From Colocasia esculenta (lineage: Eukaryota; Streptophyta; Magnoliopsida; Alismatales; Araceae): 64,000 nt of DNA. The notes beneath the pieces were generated by a model. The model searched no databases, was not told where the DNA came from, and saw only the letters and a program-made list of their open reading frames with translations. Below, piece after piece: positions 21,800-32,150 of this stretch. The stretch is taken from assembly GCA_014218235.1 (NCBI GenBank), contig CM024756.1:71422152-71486151 (forward strand), given 5' to 3'. The translations under genes were made by a program, and so were the position numbers. The stretch's first letter is position 1, and each line of letters starts with the position of its first letter.

Positions 21800-23310
21800 A
21801 GACCCACTAGCTCTAATTTCCCAATTGAACCAAAATCAATTGATGAAGCTTTATCAAGTTCTGATTGGATTAATGCCATGCATGATGAACTTCATCAATT
21901 TGAAAGAAATCAAGTATGGGAATTAGTACCTAGACCTAGTGATCAAACATCATTGACACTAGATGGGTTTTCAGAAATAAATTGAATGAATCTGGTCAAG
22001 TAATTAGAAATAAAGCTAGGCTAGTTGCAAAGGGTACAATCAAGAATTTGGAATTGATTTGAAGAATCATATGCCCCTGTAGCTAGACTAGAAGCAGTTA
22101 GAATTTTCCTTGCTTTTGCATCCTCCATGAAATTCAAATCTATCAAATGGATGTCAAAAGTGCATTCTTAAATGGATATATCAAGGAAAATGTTTTTGTT
22201 GAACAACCTCCTGGTTTTGAAAATGAAAAATATCTAACCATGTTTTCAAGCTTCATAGGCTCTCTATGGTCTTAAACAAGCTCCAAGAGCTTGGTATGAC
22301 CGGTTGAGCTCCTTTTTGCTTGAAAAAGGATACTCAAGAGGTAATGTTGATCAACACTGTTCACAAAAATGGTCAATAAAGAATAATTGCAGTCCAAATT
22401 TATGTTGATGACATAATATTTGGCTCAACTAATAAAGGCCTGTGCAATGAATTTTCCAATCAAATGAAAAATGAATTTGAAATGAGTTTAATGGGAGATC
22501 TAAAGTTTTTCTTGGGATTGCAGGTCAACCAAACACATGAGGGAATCTTCATTAGTCAAACCAAGTATGTCAAGGAACTATTGAAAAGGTTTGACTTTCA
22601 GAACCTCAAGCACTCCAACACACCAATTGCTATAAATGCTAAGCTAGAAGAAGACTCAAATGGTAAGTCAGTAGTAGACCCAAAGACCTACAGAGGTATG
22701 ATTGGTTCTCTACTTTATCTTACAACTTCTAGACCCAATATTCAATTCAGTGTGTGTTTGTGTGCTAGATTTCAATCAAATCCTAAAGAAAGTCACATGC
22801 TAGCTGTTAAAAGAATTTTCAAATATCTTGTTGGAACATGTGATTTAGGAATTTGGTATCCTGCAAATTGCAAGTTAGATTTGATTGCCTATTGTGATGC
22901 TGATTATGCTGGTTGTAAATTAGATAGAAAAAGCACAAGTGGCTTGTGTTTGTACTTAGGTGGGTGCCTAATCTCTTGGGCTTCTAAGAAGCAACATTCA
23001 GTTGCTCTGTCAACTGCAGAGGCTGAGTATGTTGCTGCTGGTAGGTGTGGAACCCAAATTCTTTGAGTAAAACATCAACTCCTTGATTACAACCAAGAGT
23101 TAGGTGTGTTCCCATCCTGTGTGATAACACAAGTGCAATAAATCTGTCTAAAAACCCCATTCAGCATTCCAGAACCAAGCATATTGAAATTAGGCATCAT
23201 TTCTTGAGTGATGAGGTAGCAAAGAAAGCATTTGAACTCCACTTCATAGAAACTGAAAAAAATTGCTGACATCTTCACCAAACCCCTTCCTGACAGTAGA
23301 TTCTCATCTT
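21800..23310 (+). pseudogene. SIRE-C reverse transcriptase and RNase H
   Basis: Copia RT begins near 21830 (WINAMHDELHQFERNQVWEL) and runs through MDVKSAFLNGYIKENVFVEQ (about 22150) and the catalytic YVDD at 22401-22412. The frame 22464-23066 is open for 200 codons and holds the end of RT (GDLKFFLGLQV) and RNase H with DADYAG, STSGLCLYLGG, ISWASKKQ and STAEAEYVAA. After a stop, ADIFTKPLPDSRF near 23265 is the usual pol end. At least five frame changes lie upstream of 22464. Confidence 0.8.
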
Positions 23311-23501
23311 AAGGAGAGAACTTGGTCTTTGCAAATGTCATCTTCTTGATTTCTCTCACTGGGATTGGGTTGAGTGTTAGGCATCTTCTGAGGGGAGTTC
23401 TTTGCATTATCATACTCATTTGCTTCCTTGATTCATCATATCTCTCTACGTTTTACTTCTACTTCTTTTGACAATGAACTTCACCTCACATTGTGTTGAA
23501 C

Positions 23502-23600
23502 TTCCTGGTATATCAAATGGTGATTTGAAGAAGGACAAGTTCTGCTTGTCTGGACACTTTCACTATGCGAGAGTATATGTCTCCGCCAAGTACCAAGGAA
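23502..23600 (+). other. Conserved post-pol structured element, copy 1
   Basis: A block of about 100 nt shared with 38641-38740 and 38919-39012. It can fold with outer helix TTCCTGGTA (502-510 of this kilobase) against TACCA-A-GGAA (591-600) and inner hairpin GACAAG/CTTGTC with loop TTCTG (23534-23550). CTTTCACTATGCG and CTCCGCCAAGTA are nearly invariant single-stranded blocks. It follows the end of pol. Confidence 0.65.
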
Positions 23601-24728
23601 TGAATATGCAATTGTTGGGGGGAGCTTTTTTGTTCAAAGAGAATATCTCTGATTTCAAAACTTGCATATCTTTATTCTGATGAAAAGTGGTTGAAATCCT
23701 CATCTCAGGGGAGCTAGAGAATTCACAAGTCATGTCTTTTGAAAAATTCAAAACTCTTCTTGCTTTACATCAATTTCCTTGCATGATGTCCTCATTCAGG
23801 TGTCTAGAGTCTCAAATGATCCTTGAGTGATCTACTACATTCATTTTCAACTCTCACCTATATTCTTCAAAACTATAGAAATTCAGATTTCTTTCTAAGA
23901 CTGAAGGATATCGTGTGTTTGATTTAAACATGTTTTTGTTTGCAATTGATGTTGTATAGATGGTCTTTTTGTCAAAAACTCTCCAAATTTGTTAATTCAA
24001 CAGAGCAATGGCACATGTGCTGAGAAACTGCACACCTTCACAATGAATGAAGTGCCATGTATGTCATGAGGCACTAATGCTATCTCTGTTCAAAGGGATT
24101 AAAAATAAAAAAAAATAATGCAAACAAATAATTATGCCCAATTTTTGATGATGACTGAGTACTGGAAATATTGGCGTCTGACAAACGTATATTTTTCATG
24201 TCAAAAGTCATCATTTACCCCTTTGAGACTTGATAATGGATAAATCTTTAGTATCCAGGGACTATAGTGTGTGAAAAGCATTAGTTCTTGAGTGAACAAG
24301 ATATATCTCATTTGATAGTTTGTTTCAAAACAAAATGTGTATGTATTGGAGAATTTATTTTAAAGAATCATTCTTATCCATCATCAAGTTGTTCTTAAAA
24401 ATTGTTTACTTTCAACACACTTGATTTCAGTCTAAAAGATTTTTTTTACTTCTTTGGAATTGAAGAATATGGTAGTGTGTAGTTGATTGTTAAATGTCTT
24501 ATATCCCTCAGATCATCACTTTCATGACTCAAGTCACTGAATGCTCATATCTTGTTGGATTTTGTAAAACTTGAATTGTGTTGAATCCTTTCAAATTATA
24601 ACAAATGAATTCTTTAGTCTCTTAAATATCCTTGAAATGATCATTCCACCCATTAATTATCATTGTAAAGTTATCCCAAAAGCTCACAAATTTTTTCCAA
24701 ACTCAAATCTAATTTTTCATCAGGCCAG
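23601..24728 (+). other. Noncoding spacer between pol and env-like ORF
   Basis: A/T-rich, no credible ORF longer than about 70 codons, no RNA gene recognised. A spacer of this kind separates pol from the env-like ORF in SIRE elements. Confidence 0.5.
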
Positions 24729-24902
24729 GTCGACACTACTCCATCTAGTGTCGACACACTTTGACTCAGGTCGACACTGACTTCTTCTAGTGTCGACACT
24801 GACCCCCTGCCAGACTCTTTTAAACCGTGGGCGCCAGTTAAGAGCATGTTGTTCCTGCGGGGTAGGTTATCCAAAACCCCTTTTCTTCTTCTCCAGGTCG
24901 AC
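24729..24902 (+). repeat. Internal GTCGAC cluster of SIRE-C
   Basis: GTCGAC starts at 24729, 24750, 24770 and 24792 (steps 21, 20, 22), then one more at 24897 (105 bp on). Two are perfect GTGTCGACAC. It is far from the LTRs, just upstream of the env-like ORF. Confidence 0.75.
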
Positions 24903-25031
24903 CCGACGGTGGCTATTCTTCTGGTTTCCGGCAAGGGATTTGAATCCTCTCCATCTCTTCTCTCCTCCATCTCATCTCCACCCTCTTCTCTCATTCCTCT
25001 CTCTCCATCATCCCGATTCCACTCTGCTTCC

Positions 25032-26987
25032 ATGGCACCCACAAATTCCTCGCCGTGGAGCAATGTCAAGGGCGTCGGCCAGGCCCAATCCGGCAGATGA
25101 GGTTCCTCCTACTGAGAGGAGAACCAAGCGTCGCCATGATCCTGCAGAGCAGCCAAGAACCTCTTCTGCTAAGAGAGGTAGGGCATCCTCTACTGGTCAA
25201 GGGTCTGTGACCTTAGGAGAAAACCCTGGACTCGTCTCCTGAAGTTCTGAGAAGTCCACTTCCACATCCTCATCCTCTTCATCAGAGTCCTCCCAGCCCT
25301 CTAGGAGACCTCCTTCCAAACCCCTAAGTGCCGGGAAGACCATCCTGAAACCAGGGCAGTAGATTTGGATGACAATGAACTCATAGTTGCATTTCCTGAA
25401 GTCTTGAACTTTTTCAAATTCCAGTCTTGGCAGTCTTTCATATCAGAATTTCGTATCATTTACCCTAGACTTGTACAAGAGTTTTATCAGAATTTGGAAT
25501 GCACAGATGAAGGGTATAAGTCCAAGGTTAAGGGGATTGCTATTGACATGCCAACAGACATAGCTGCTTCAGTTTTCAAAGTCCCAGATGAAGGAGAAGA
25601 CTACCACAATTATGAATTCAACCTTCATGAAGCCTACACCATAATGACTGGTTTGCCTGCAGATGAGTCAGATGTTAAGCAAACCCATGTCACCAATTCA
25701 ATACCAACACCTTTCCCCCTGTGTGAGGCTTACTCATCATATGCTCACTACCATCATCACCCCCAAGGTGGTGGGAGAGACAGGCTACTGATATCCAGAG
25801 GTTTGTTCTATATTGTATGAGCAAAGACATCAAGATAAATCTCTATGTCATCATGTTCCAGATTATCTCTGAGACCACTAGGGCAGACTTGCATAGATCA
25901 CTTCCATATGCAGCTCATCTGACTGCAGTCTTCAAGCACTTTGGTGTGCCTCTTGACAATGAGAAATCTGAGAAAATTCCTAAGTCCAACATCTATTGCT
26001 TTAAGCATGTTCAGAATTCATGGGCTTTAGGATTGTTGGTGATCAAGTAAGGAGAGGGCCAGCTGCAGTAGAGGCCCCTGTGGCTCAGGAGGATCAGCCT
26101 CCAGTTCAGAGGAACAGCCTCCAATACTAGAGGAACAACCTCTAGCTCTAGAGGATCAGCCACATGGTCATGAGGACCAGCCTCCTATAATGAGGATCAG
26201 CCTCATGTAGCAGATGAAGTTGAGGAACCTTTCATTGCCCCTCACTCTCCTCAACCTCAGCCCTCCTCCTCCATGAACCTTGAATCTGAAATCCCATCAT
26301 TTTCTCCACCACCTCCAGTTCAAGCATCCTCTTCCTTTGGTGGACCTTCTGTTCCACCAGAGTTATACACCTTTGATGACAAGTTTGATGCTTTGAACAC
26401 CTCTATTCAATCCATGTCAGAAAACTTTGAATTGAGGATTCAAAGGTTGGAGAACTCAGTGTCTGCCAGTTTATTGAACAGAAGGCAGCCTCAGACCATG
26501 CCACCCAGAGATTCAACAGGCTGATTGGTACACTGGCAGATGCCTCAGTTGAACTGAAAGAGCATCAAAAGAGTTGGAGACAGTCCTAAGGGAATTTTGG
26601 CAAATTCCCAAGCTGATGTCTTCAACACAAAGGAGACACTCTCTCAGATCTCTAAGACAAGATTGTCTTTTGCACATTTGTTGATAACATGGAGGGCATG
26701 AGAAACTTATCTGCTCACATAGATGAAGAGTTGTCTGCACTCAAAATGAATTCAAAGTTTGAATAGGCCTGGTTGTCAACTGGATCTTCTATCTTCACAG
26801 CAAGTGTCAAATGAATTTACTGCAATTCAAGCCTCAATGTCAGAGAACTCAGAGAGATGGAGCATCTTCTGCACACAAGACTCTCCACTCTTCAACTCAA
26901 ATGAAATCTAGTATGACTTCAATGGAAAAGAGGCTATCAGATATTGAGCAAATATTGTTACCCATTCCTCCTCCTCCTCCCCAATAA
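25032..26987 (+). pseudogene. SIRE env-like ORF (extra ORF after pol)
   Basis: A start at 25032 (MAPTNSSPWS) is plausible. After a basic Arg/Ser-rich stretch, the frame 25365-25820 reads WQSFISEFRIIYPRLVQEFY, resembling the N-terminal domain of SIRE env-like proteins annotated as a putative plant transposon protein domain (PF20167-like, from memory). Further on are six short repeats of E-E/D-Q-P type (about 26080-26210), a Pro/Ser-rich segment and a coiled-coil tail ending at 26987 (IEQILLPIPPPPPQ). No membrane span or signal peptide is evident, so an envelope role is doubtful. Shifts occur near 25090, 25240, 25820 and 26520. Confidence 0.7.
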
Positions 26988-27326
26988 TGTAATTCTTTTG
27001 ATAATGTCAAAGGGGGAGAAGTTTGTTGGAAATTGTAATGTTCACATCATGAATGAAATGAAATGAATAGAAATTTCTGTGCCTTAAATGTGATTGCAAA
27101 TCTTTTGAATGAATGTGAATGTGATGAATGCTTGTCAAGCTGCTTGACCCTTGTGTGAAAATAGCTTATTTCTAGTAACATTATGTCTATCATGTGTATA
27201 AATTTCAATGTCACTAAAAAATGCTCAAAGGTCCTTGACAAGTATAAATAAAAGAAAATGAAAATGCTTAAAATCACATTTCATTGAAAATTTCCAATTC
27301 CAAATGAACTTAATGTTGCCATCATC
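26988..27326 (+). other. SIRE-C 3' untranslated region
   Basis: A/T-rich and noncoding, with AAAGGGGGAGAAG near 27007, a polypurine-like block well upstream of the real tract. Confidence 0.6.
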
Positions 27327-27339
27327 AAAAAGGGGGAGA
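27327..27339 (+). promoter_or_regulatory. Polypurine tract of SIRE-C
   Basis: AAAAAGGGGGAGA, one base before the 3' LTR; identical to that at 34387. Confidence 0.9.
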
Positions 27340-27340
27340 T

Positions 27341-29124
27341 TGTTGGGTTGAGTGTGAATATAATTCATTTCTCCTTACATTTTGATGATGACAAGTTGTG
27401 ATTTTAATGCATAACCATTGGAACATGTAAAATACATCACCTGAAATTACAATATTCAAAAAGCATGTTTCCAAGCACATTTATCATTGATATTCATGAT
27501 AATATATTTAACTAATGATTTATGTGTTTATTTTCTCAGGAACAACATTTTCTGCAAAGGTAATGTCGACACAATCATCCTTGGTGTCGACATAATGATT
27601 CAGAACAAAGGCAAAAATGTGAAGAAAGTCCATCTCAGGTCGACACTAGTCCAGAGCAGGTCGACACTAGAGACAGGTTCCAGAGAACAAATCAACAAAC
27701 TGGGACAGCAGTCGACACCAAATGGCATCAGGTCGACACTAGATGGCTCTCCCAGAAGGCCAGTTTTGCAGTCTGGGACAGCAGGTCGACACCAAATGGA
27801 TCAGGTCGACACTAGATGGCTCTCCCAGAAGGCCAATTTTTACAGTCTGGGACAACAGGTCGACACCAATGGCATCATCAGGTCGACACTAGATGGCTTT
27901 CCCAGAAGGCCTGTTTTGCTGTCTGGGACAGCAGGTCGACACTGGATCATCTCAGTCGACACTAGAGACCCCCCAGGGAATTGTTCTGCCAGTCTGGGAC
28001 AGTGTGTCGACACACTCTTGGCAGGTCGACACACTCCGAATCTCTGTGACTTAAATTTCCTCCTGGACACGTGGCACCCAGGGAGATGTCATCAACCTTG
28101 GATTGTGTGCCCACGTACCCCAAGGGTATCTTTCGGATATTTAGGGTATAAATACCCTCCTAATGGGCACCCATCCAAAAGAGAACCTTCTAAGAGCCTC
28201 CAGCATCTGCAAGTGGCGGCTAGAGAGTCTCTCTCCCTGTTTTGCTCCCTCTGTGCTTCCACACCTCAATTCACCCTTCTCCAAGCACAAGGATCGAAGA
28301 TTGATCAACATGAAGCATTTGGATCAACTTCAAAGGAGCAGATCGAGTAGAAGCCAGCAATTGTGAAGCTCTCAAGGAAGATCCCAGATCAAAGTTGCAG
28401 AGCATCGCCAAGGGACTTCAAGTGATCAAGATCCTTCCAATTCTGCCTCTACAAGGGAGTTTTCTTGAAGAACAAGAACTGTCAACTTCGTGTCTTAAGT
28501 CTTTCTTGTTTCTTCTTGGCTATTCTAGAAATTGTGCATAATCTGTTGCACCAATTTTCTTGAATTGGCCTTAATAGATCAGATCATTGCTAGAGGATCT
28601 GGATCTTGTTGTTTTTGTTCTAGCAAGTGGTTGTGAGCCGTTGTGCTCAGGTTCTTGAGTCGTTGTACTCAAGTTGTGTTGTTGAGCAGTCTTGCTCAGA
28701 GTCTAGAGTAGTCTTGCTCTAGGTAGTGTGTGAGTTGTCTAACTCAGTGTGGAGTTGTCAGGCTCCAGTGTGGGTTGTGTTACCCAGGTTGTTAGTGGAT
28801 CCTCACTGTGTGTGAGGGGTGGATGTAGGAGTCACGTGGTGTGATTTCCGAACCACCTAAAAATCTCTGTGCATTGGTCTGCTTGTGGTTTGAATTTACT
28901 CTTCGTTAGATGAATGCATAGGATCATTTGAATCTATCTAATCAACTTGTTTTTCACAATCCAATTGTTTAACTCACATAATCTCACTTCAGATCTGTGA
29001 AATTTGCTTTCAATCTAACTCTGATTCAAAGGTTTTTCAAAATTGGTTTAGTTCCCATTAGTTGGCATAGATCTATTCAACCCCCCCCTTCTAGATCTTG
29101 TCCACATCTTTTATCGATCCTTCA
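27341..29124 (+). repeat. SIRE-C 3' LTR (1784 bp)
   Basis: It matches 16110-17897 end to end. The palindrome array lies at about 27565-28030, TATA at 28147 and the hairpin array at about 28585-28820. Most differences from the 5' LTR are 1-2 base gains or losses, many in homopolymers. A clear substitution in the hairpin array falls in a loop (CGTCGT to CGTTGT); the last stem lengthens to CCTCAC/GTGAGG. Confidence 0.9.
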
Positions 29125-29129
29125 AGCGA
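29125..29129 (+). repeat. Right target-site duplication of SIRE-C
   Basis: AGCGA after the 3' LTR, against AGCGG on the left. Confidence 0.6.
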
Positions 29130-29334
29130 CACTCATATCTCATTCGTCACTGTCACACAATCACATTCATAGACAAAAGATTCCATTCTATATATACATC
29201 ATCGTCATAACATGAACAAAAGGGGCGAAGTACAAGTCCTCAACCACTCTCCCCTGTACCCTCAGGCGGGCGGGAAGGTGGAGGGGCCATCTCCCTCGGT
29301 CCTGTCGTGCTCCCCTCAGCCGCTCCTCGCGTCA
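29130..29334 (+). other. Tat 3' region after SIRE-C, downstream of the antisense gene
   Basis: Noncoding stretch that resumes the Tat sequence interrupted at 16109 and lies beyond the stop codon of the minus-strand gene. Confidence 0.5.
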
Positions 29335-31435
29335 TCATCCCTCCTCCTCGTTCCTCCGTCGTTCAGAGGAAACCATCAAGTAGTGCCCGCCCGACCCTCT
29401 AGGGATGCTGCTCCTGCTGGCGGATGAGCGGCTGCGCCTGACCAGTGCCAGGGCTCTCTCAAGCCCCCTCATCTCTGACCTCAACATCTCGCATCGATGC
29501 CGCTTGTCCCCTAGCTGCGAGCAGAGCTCGTCCGCCTCCTGGCGCAGTCTCGTCACCTCGTCCACCTGAGGGCGTAGGCGCAACTCTGCCATCTCCACCT
29601 CTAGCGCTGTCGTCCACGCTAGTGCATCTCTCAGCTCCGCCTCCTGCAAGTCAAAAAATTGTCAATAAAAGAAATCAAGAACAAGGGGCAAGTAATCAAT
29701 AACTCACCCGCTCACGCAGCTGGGCCGTGGCATCCTCCGCCTGTCTCACCACTGCCACCAGCCGACCCTCCAGTACGGAGCAGCCAGGTACATCCCGAGA
29801 GGTGGAAGCGCCTCCCACCATCTGCTGCACCCGCTCCAGCTCGGCGCGCTGCAAAGAAAAAGCACAGAAGTCAGTCAACTGAAACTAAGGGTAGAAAGGA
29901 CAGGGAGATGAGTACTCACCAGCTGTGTCATGGTCCGCTAGAGGTCGTCCCTCTACTGGATCGTGGAATGGAGAACACCCTCAAGGGAGGCAATCCGGCC
30001 CTCGGGGTCAAGCTGCAAACACAAGTCAGGATAGCCAAGGAATGAACGATTAAAATATTTATAAAGGGCTAAGCTAGTAACACTCACCGATCGTCGGGTC
30101 CCCTTGTATACTTGGGCCCCGTACCTCCGTGCGTAGGCACGGAAGTAGTCCTCGTCACTGTCAGCCTCGGAGGTCACCACTCGGCCCCGCTGCTGCCAAT
30201 CCTCGAGCTGCTCCTGGGCCCACACCCTCCAGTCCGTGACCTGCCGAATGCCACGGACGCTGCGGCCCGGTCTCTCCCACACTCTCTGCCGGGTCGAGAA
30301 CTCCACTGCCACCTGGTGGAGTCCCAGTGTCTGTGCGACCAACCGGAGGTGGAGTGGTACCACCATGTTGAAAGCATGAAGCCAGATCTCCCTATCGAAG
30401 TAGGGGCGGCCCTGCTCCACCCACGACTGGTCGGCGTCATCCTCCCCAGCATAGGGAGTCCACTCAACCTGCACATCACAAATAGAAGCTCGTTAGTTAA
30501 TGGTCAGTGATAAAGAAAAGGAAAGGGGTGCAAGTGCAGAAGTACTCACATGTCCAAAGGGGACAGTGTTCAATGCATCCTGGATGAGCGTCACCTGCAG
30601 GTGCAGGGACCGCTCGTCGCGGTGAAACCGCCAGTGCTGCAAAAGCGGCACAGCGCCCGGTCGCCTCGGCACTTCCCGGCGCAGGGAAGGGAGGTAGTAG
30701 TACGCCCACACCTTCAAAACAACACAGTCAGTACCACAATCAATTTAAGCATGAAAAGCAATAAAGGGTAAGGGTGAGAAGCGTACCTGTAGAAATGGAA
30801 AGAACCCGGCTACCCCTGTCTCCCTGTCGGAGGTGCCTAGGCTGTCGAAGAGGTAGGCCAGGAGGGCCGCACCTCACATATGACTGCCTACCTGGGTCAG
30901 ATCCTGCAGCAGGGGCAGGCACCTGCAGCTCACTGGGTCCCCTCTGGTCCCCAGGATCAACTTCCCGATCATGAGGATCAGGAAATGCCTCAAATCTCTA
31001 TCCGCCGCTGCTCCCTCCTCCTCTGCCAGTGCCGCTCCGGCATCCACCGTCAACCAGGCCATGTACTCTGCCTGGCCCTCTCCAGTCTGGTGGCGAGCGT
31101 CCGCCACTCCTAGGCTCTCCTGTATCCTCATCCTCGGCACAAGGGATGACCTCTCCCTCATCACCTCTAGCTCCAACAGTCTCTCTACCATCTCCTGGTA
31201 GCAAGTGTAGGTCACCCCTATCACCGCCTAGCCATCCACCCTCAGGCCAGTGATCCGTGCCACATCCTCCAGTGTGGGGACCATATGACCCCATGGGAGG
31301 AGGAAGGCGTGGCACTCGGGGTCCCACCGCTCCTTTAATGCCTGAATCAGTGCCACGTCTGGCGTCAGCTCATCTAATCTCAAAAAGGGGCCGAACCCCA
31401 TCTCCTTCAGTCAGACCCTCTGGAAGTCCGGCAGT
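29335..31435 (-). pseudogene. Antisense six-exon plant-mobile-domain gene, 5' truncated
   Basis: Reading the minus strand, exons are 31435-30787 (truncated), 30711-30550, 30468-30088, 30012-29920, 29848-29708 and 29643-29335 with stop. All five introns (64-81 bp) start GT, end AG and are phase 0. Exon 1 has RWDPECHAFLLPWGHM and TLEDVARITGLRVDG, exon 2 VWAYYYLPSLRREV, exon 3 VEWTPYAG and REIWLHAFNMVVPLHLRL, matching the plant mobile domain (PF10536-like) of transposase-derived and retrotransposon-borne proteins. Exons 5-6 form a coiled coil. Molecular function is unknown. Five in-frame stops (at 31413, 31230, 30876, 29955, 29940) break it; all are TAG or TGA. Antisense genes occur in Tat elements, which fits the context. 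Confidence 0.8.
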
Positions 31436-32150
31436 TGTTGGGGATCGGATAGGTGACTTTGGTAAATGAACTAAGAGATTGTGTGTATAGCAACGGAATT
31501 AAAATGAGTAAAACACATAATTCAATCAGACTCAAGTGTGGTGTGTGAGAATAGTGAATGAGAACAACAAACCACACAACAAACCACAGTGCACTGAAAA
31601 TTTTAAGGTGGTTCAGAGAACATAACTTGTGTCTCTACGTCCACCTCCTCACAACAGAGGAACCACTAGCACAAGTGCAGTACAAACTAGAGCACGACGA
31701 CTCTAACCTCTTTGAGTTCAACAACTCAAAGAAACCCAGGAGATAGGCACAGCGACCTACTCCAAAGACCACTTGTGAATTCAGCAAATTCACAAGCCTT
31801 GAGCACCACGACTCAAGCACTAGAGCACAACGGCTCCAACCAGAGCACTGGGGCTCCAAAACAGAGTACAAAGTACTCAAACCTCTGGACCACAATAGAT
31901 CCAAGTTCTGCTAGACCAAGCACACTTAGAGAATAGATCCTCTAGCACGATCTATCTCAATACAATAGAAATGGTAGAGACAATAGAATTGAGAGATCTG
32001 TGTAGAACACATACACAGATTCCCTAGAGAATTGACACTCTGACCAGATACAAACTCGGCTGGATCTTCTTCTGGACCAGCACTCCTGCAATCTCAAGCT
32101 CCTTCTCTTCTTCTCCTTCTTCTTCTCCTTCTTCTTCTTCTTCTTCTTCT
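31436..32150 (-). repeat. Truncated minus-strand LTR (family related to 34401-36307)
   Basis: TGTTGGGGATCGG at 31436 is the reverse complement of an LTR end, cutting exon 1 of the antisense gene. It aligns with the R/U5 half of the plus-strand LTR at 34401-36307 and ends in a TTC microsatellite (about 32105-32150), where plus-strand 3' internal sequence takes over. It is diverged from the other two copies, so it marks a separate subfamily. Confidence 0.65.
31640..31920 (-). other. R/U5 hairpin array in the diverged minus-strand LTR
   Basis: Read on the minus strand: TGGATC/GGTCCA, loop TATTGT; GAGTAC/GTACTC; GAGC/GCTC, loop CGTTGT; CTTGAGT/GCTCAAG, loop CGTGGT; CTTGTGAATT/AATTCACAAG; TAGGT/GCCTA, loop CGCTGT; CTTTGAGT/ACTCAAAG, loop TGTTGA; TAGAGT/GCTCTA, loop CGTCGT; CCTC/GAGG, loop TGTTGT. 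The order matches the array at 35769-36016 but several stems differ in paired positions. Confidence 0.7.

Larger units (their letters stand above)
16110..29124 (+). mobile_element. SIRE-C: nearly complete SIRE/Maximus-type Copia element (13.0 kb)
   Basis: Two LTRs (16110-17897 and 27341-29124) in direct orientation, primer site, gag, protease, integrase, RT, RNase H, an extra env-like ORF after pol and a polypurine tract. The Copia order (integrase before RT) and the env-like ORF place it in the SIRE/Maximus lineage. The target duplication is AGCGG/AGCGA. The internal genes carry many frameshifts, so it is not autonomous as read. It sits in the 3' region of the Tat element and is younger than it. 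Confidence 0.85.
4340..31435 (+). mobile_element. Tat-type Ty3/Gypsy element, interrupted by SIRE-C
   Basis: It begins TGTAGACACCC at 4340, a typical Tat LTR start, inserted in the Copia gag; the five bases before it are CTTAT, but the matching right duplication lies outside the window or is lost. Order: LTR and leader, gag, protease, G-patch-like stretch, RT, RNase H, second RNase H, integrase, tandem-repeat 3' region, antisense gene. SIRE-C (16110-29124) is inserted in the 3' region. The second RNase H and the antisense intron-bearing gene both point to the Tat clade. All coding parts are degraded. The right end is cut by another LTR at 31436. Confidence 0.7.

Noticed and set aside
24790..25242. 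A 150-codon frame starting at 24790 as the env-like start
   Set aside because: The first 80 codons cross the palindrome cluster and show no family similarity; only the later Arg/Ser-rich part fits, so the start at 25032 is preferred.
27487..28350. A 287-codon plus-strand frame in the SIRE-C 3' LTR
   Set aside because: It runs through the palindrome array and TATA region; the equal stretch of the 5' LTR is broken, and the residues (VDT, RSTLD) simply translate the repeats.
30112..30510. Plus-strand frames of 128-132 codons at 29659-30510
   Set aside because: Shadows of the minus-strand spliced gene, which has introns, family motifs and consistent phase.
31436..32150. Treating 31436-32150 and 34401-36307 as the two LTRs of one element
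   Set aside because: They are on opposite strands and clearly diverged in sequence.
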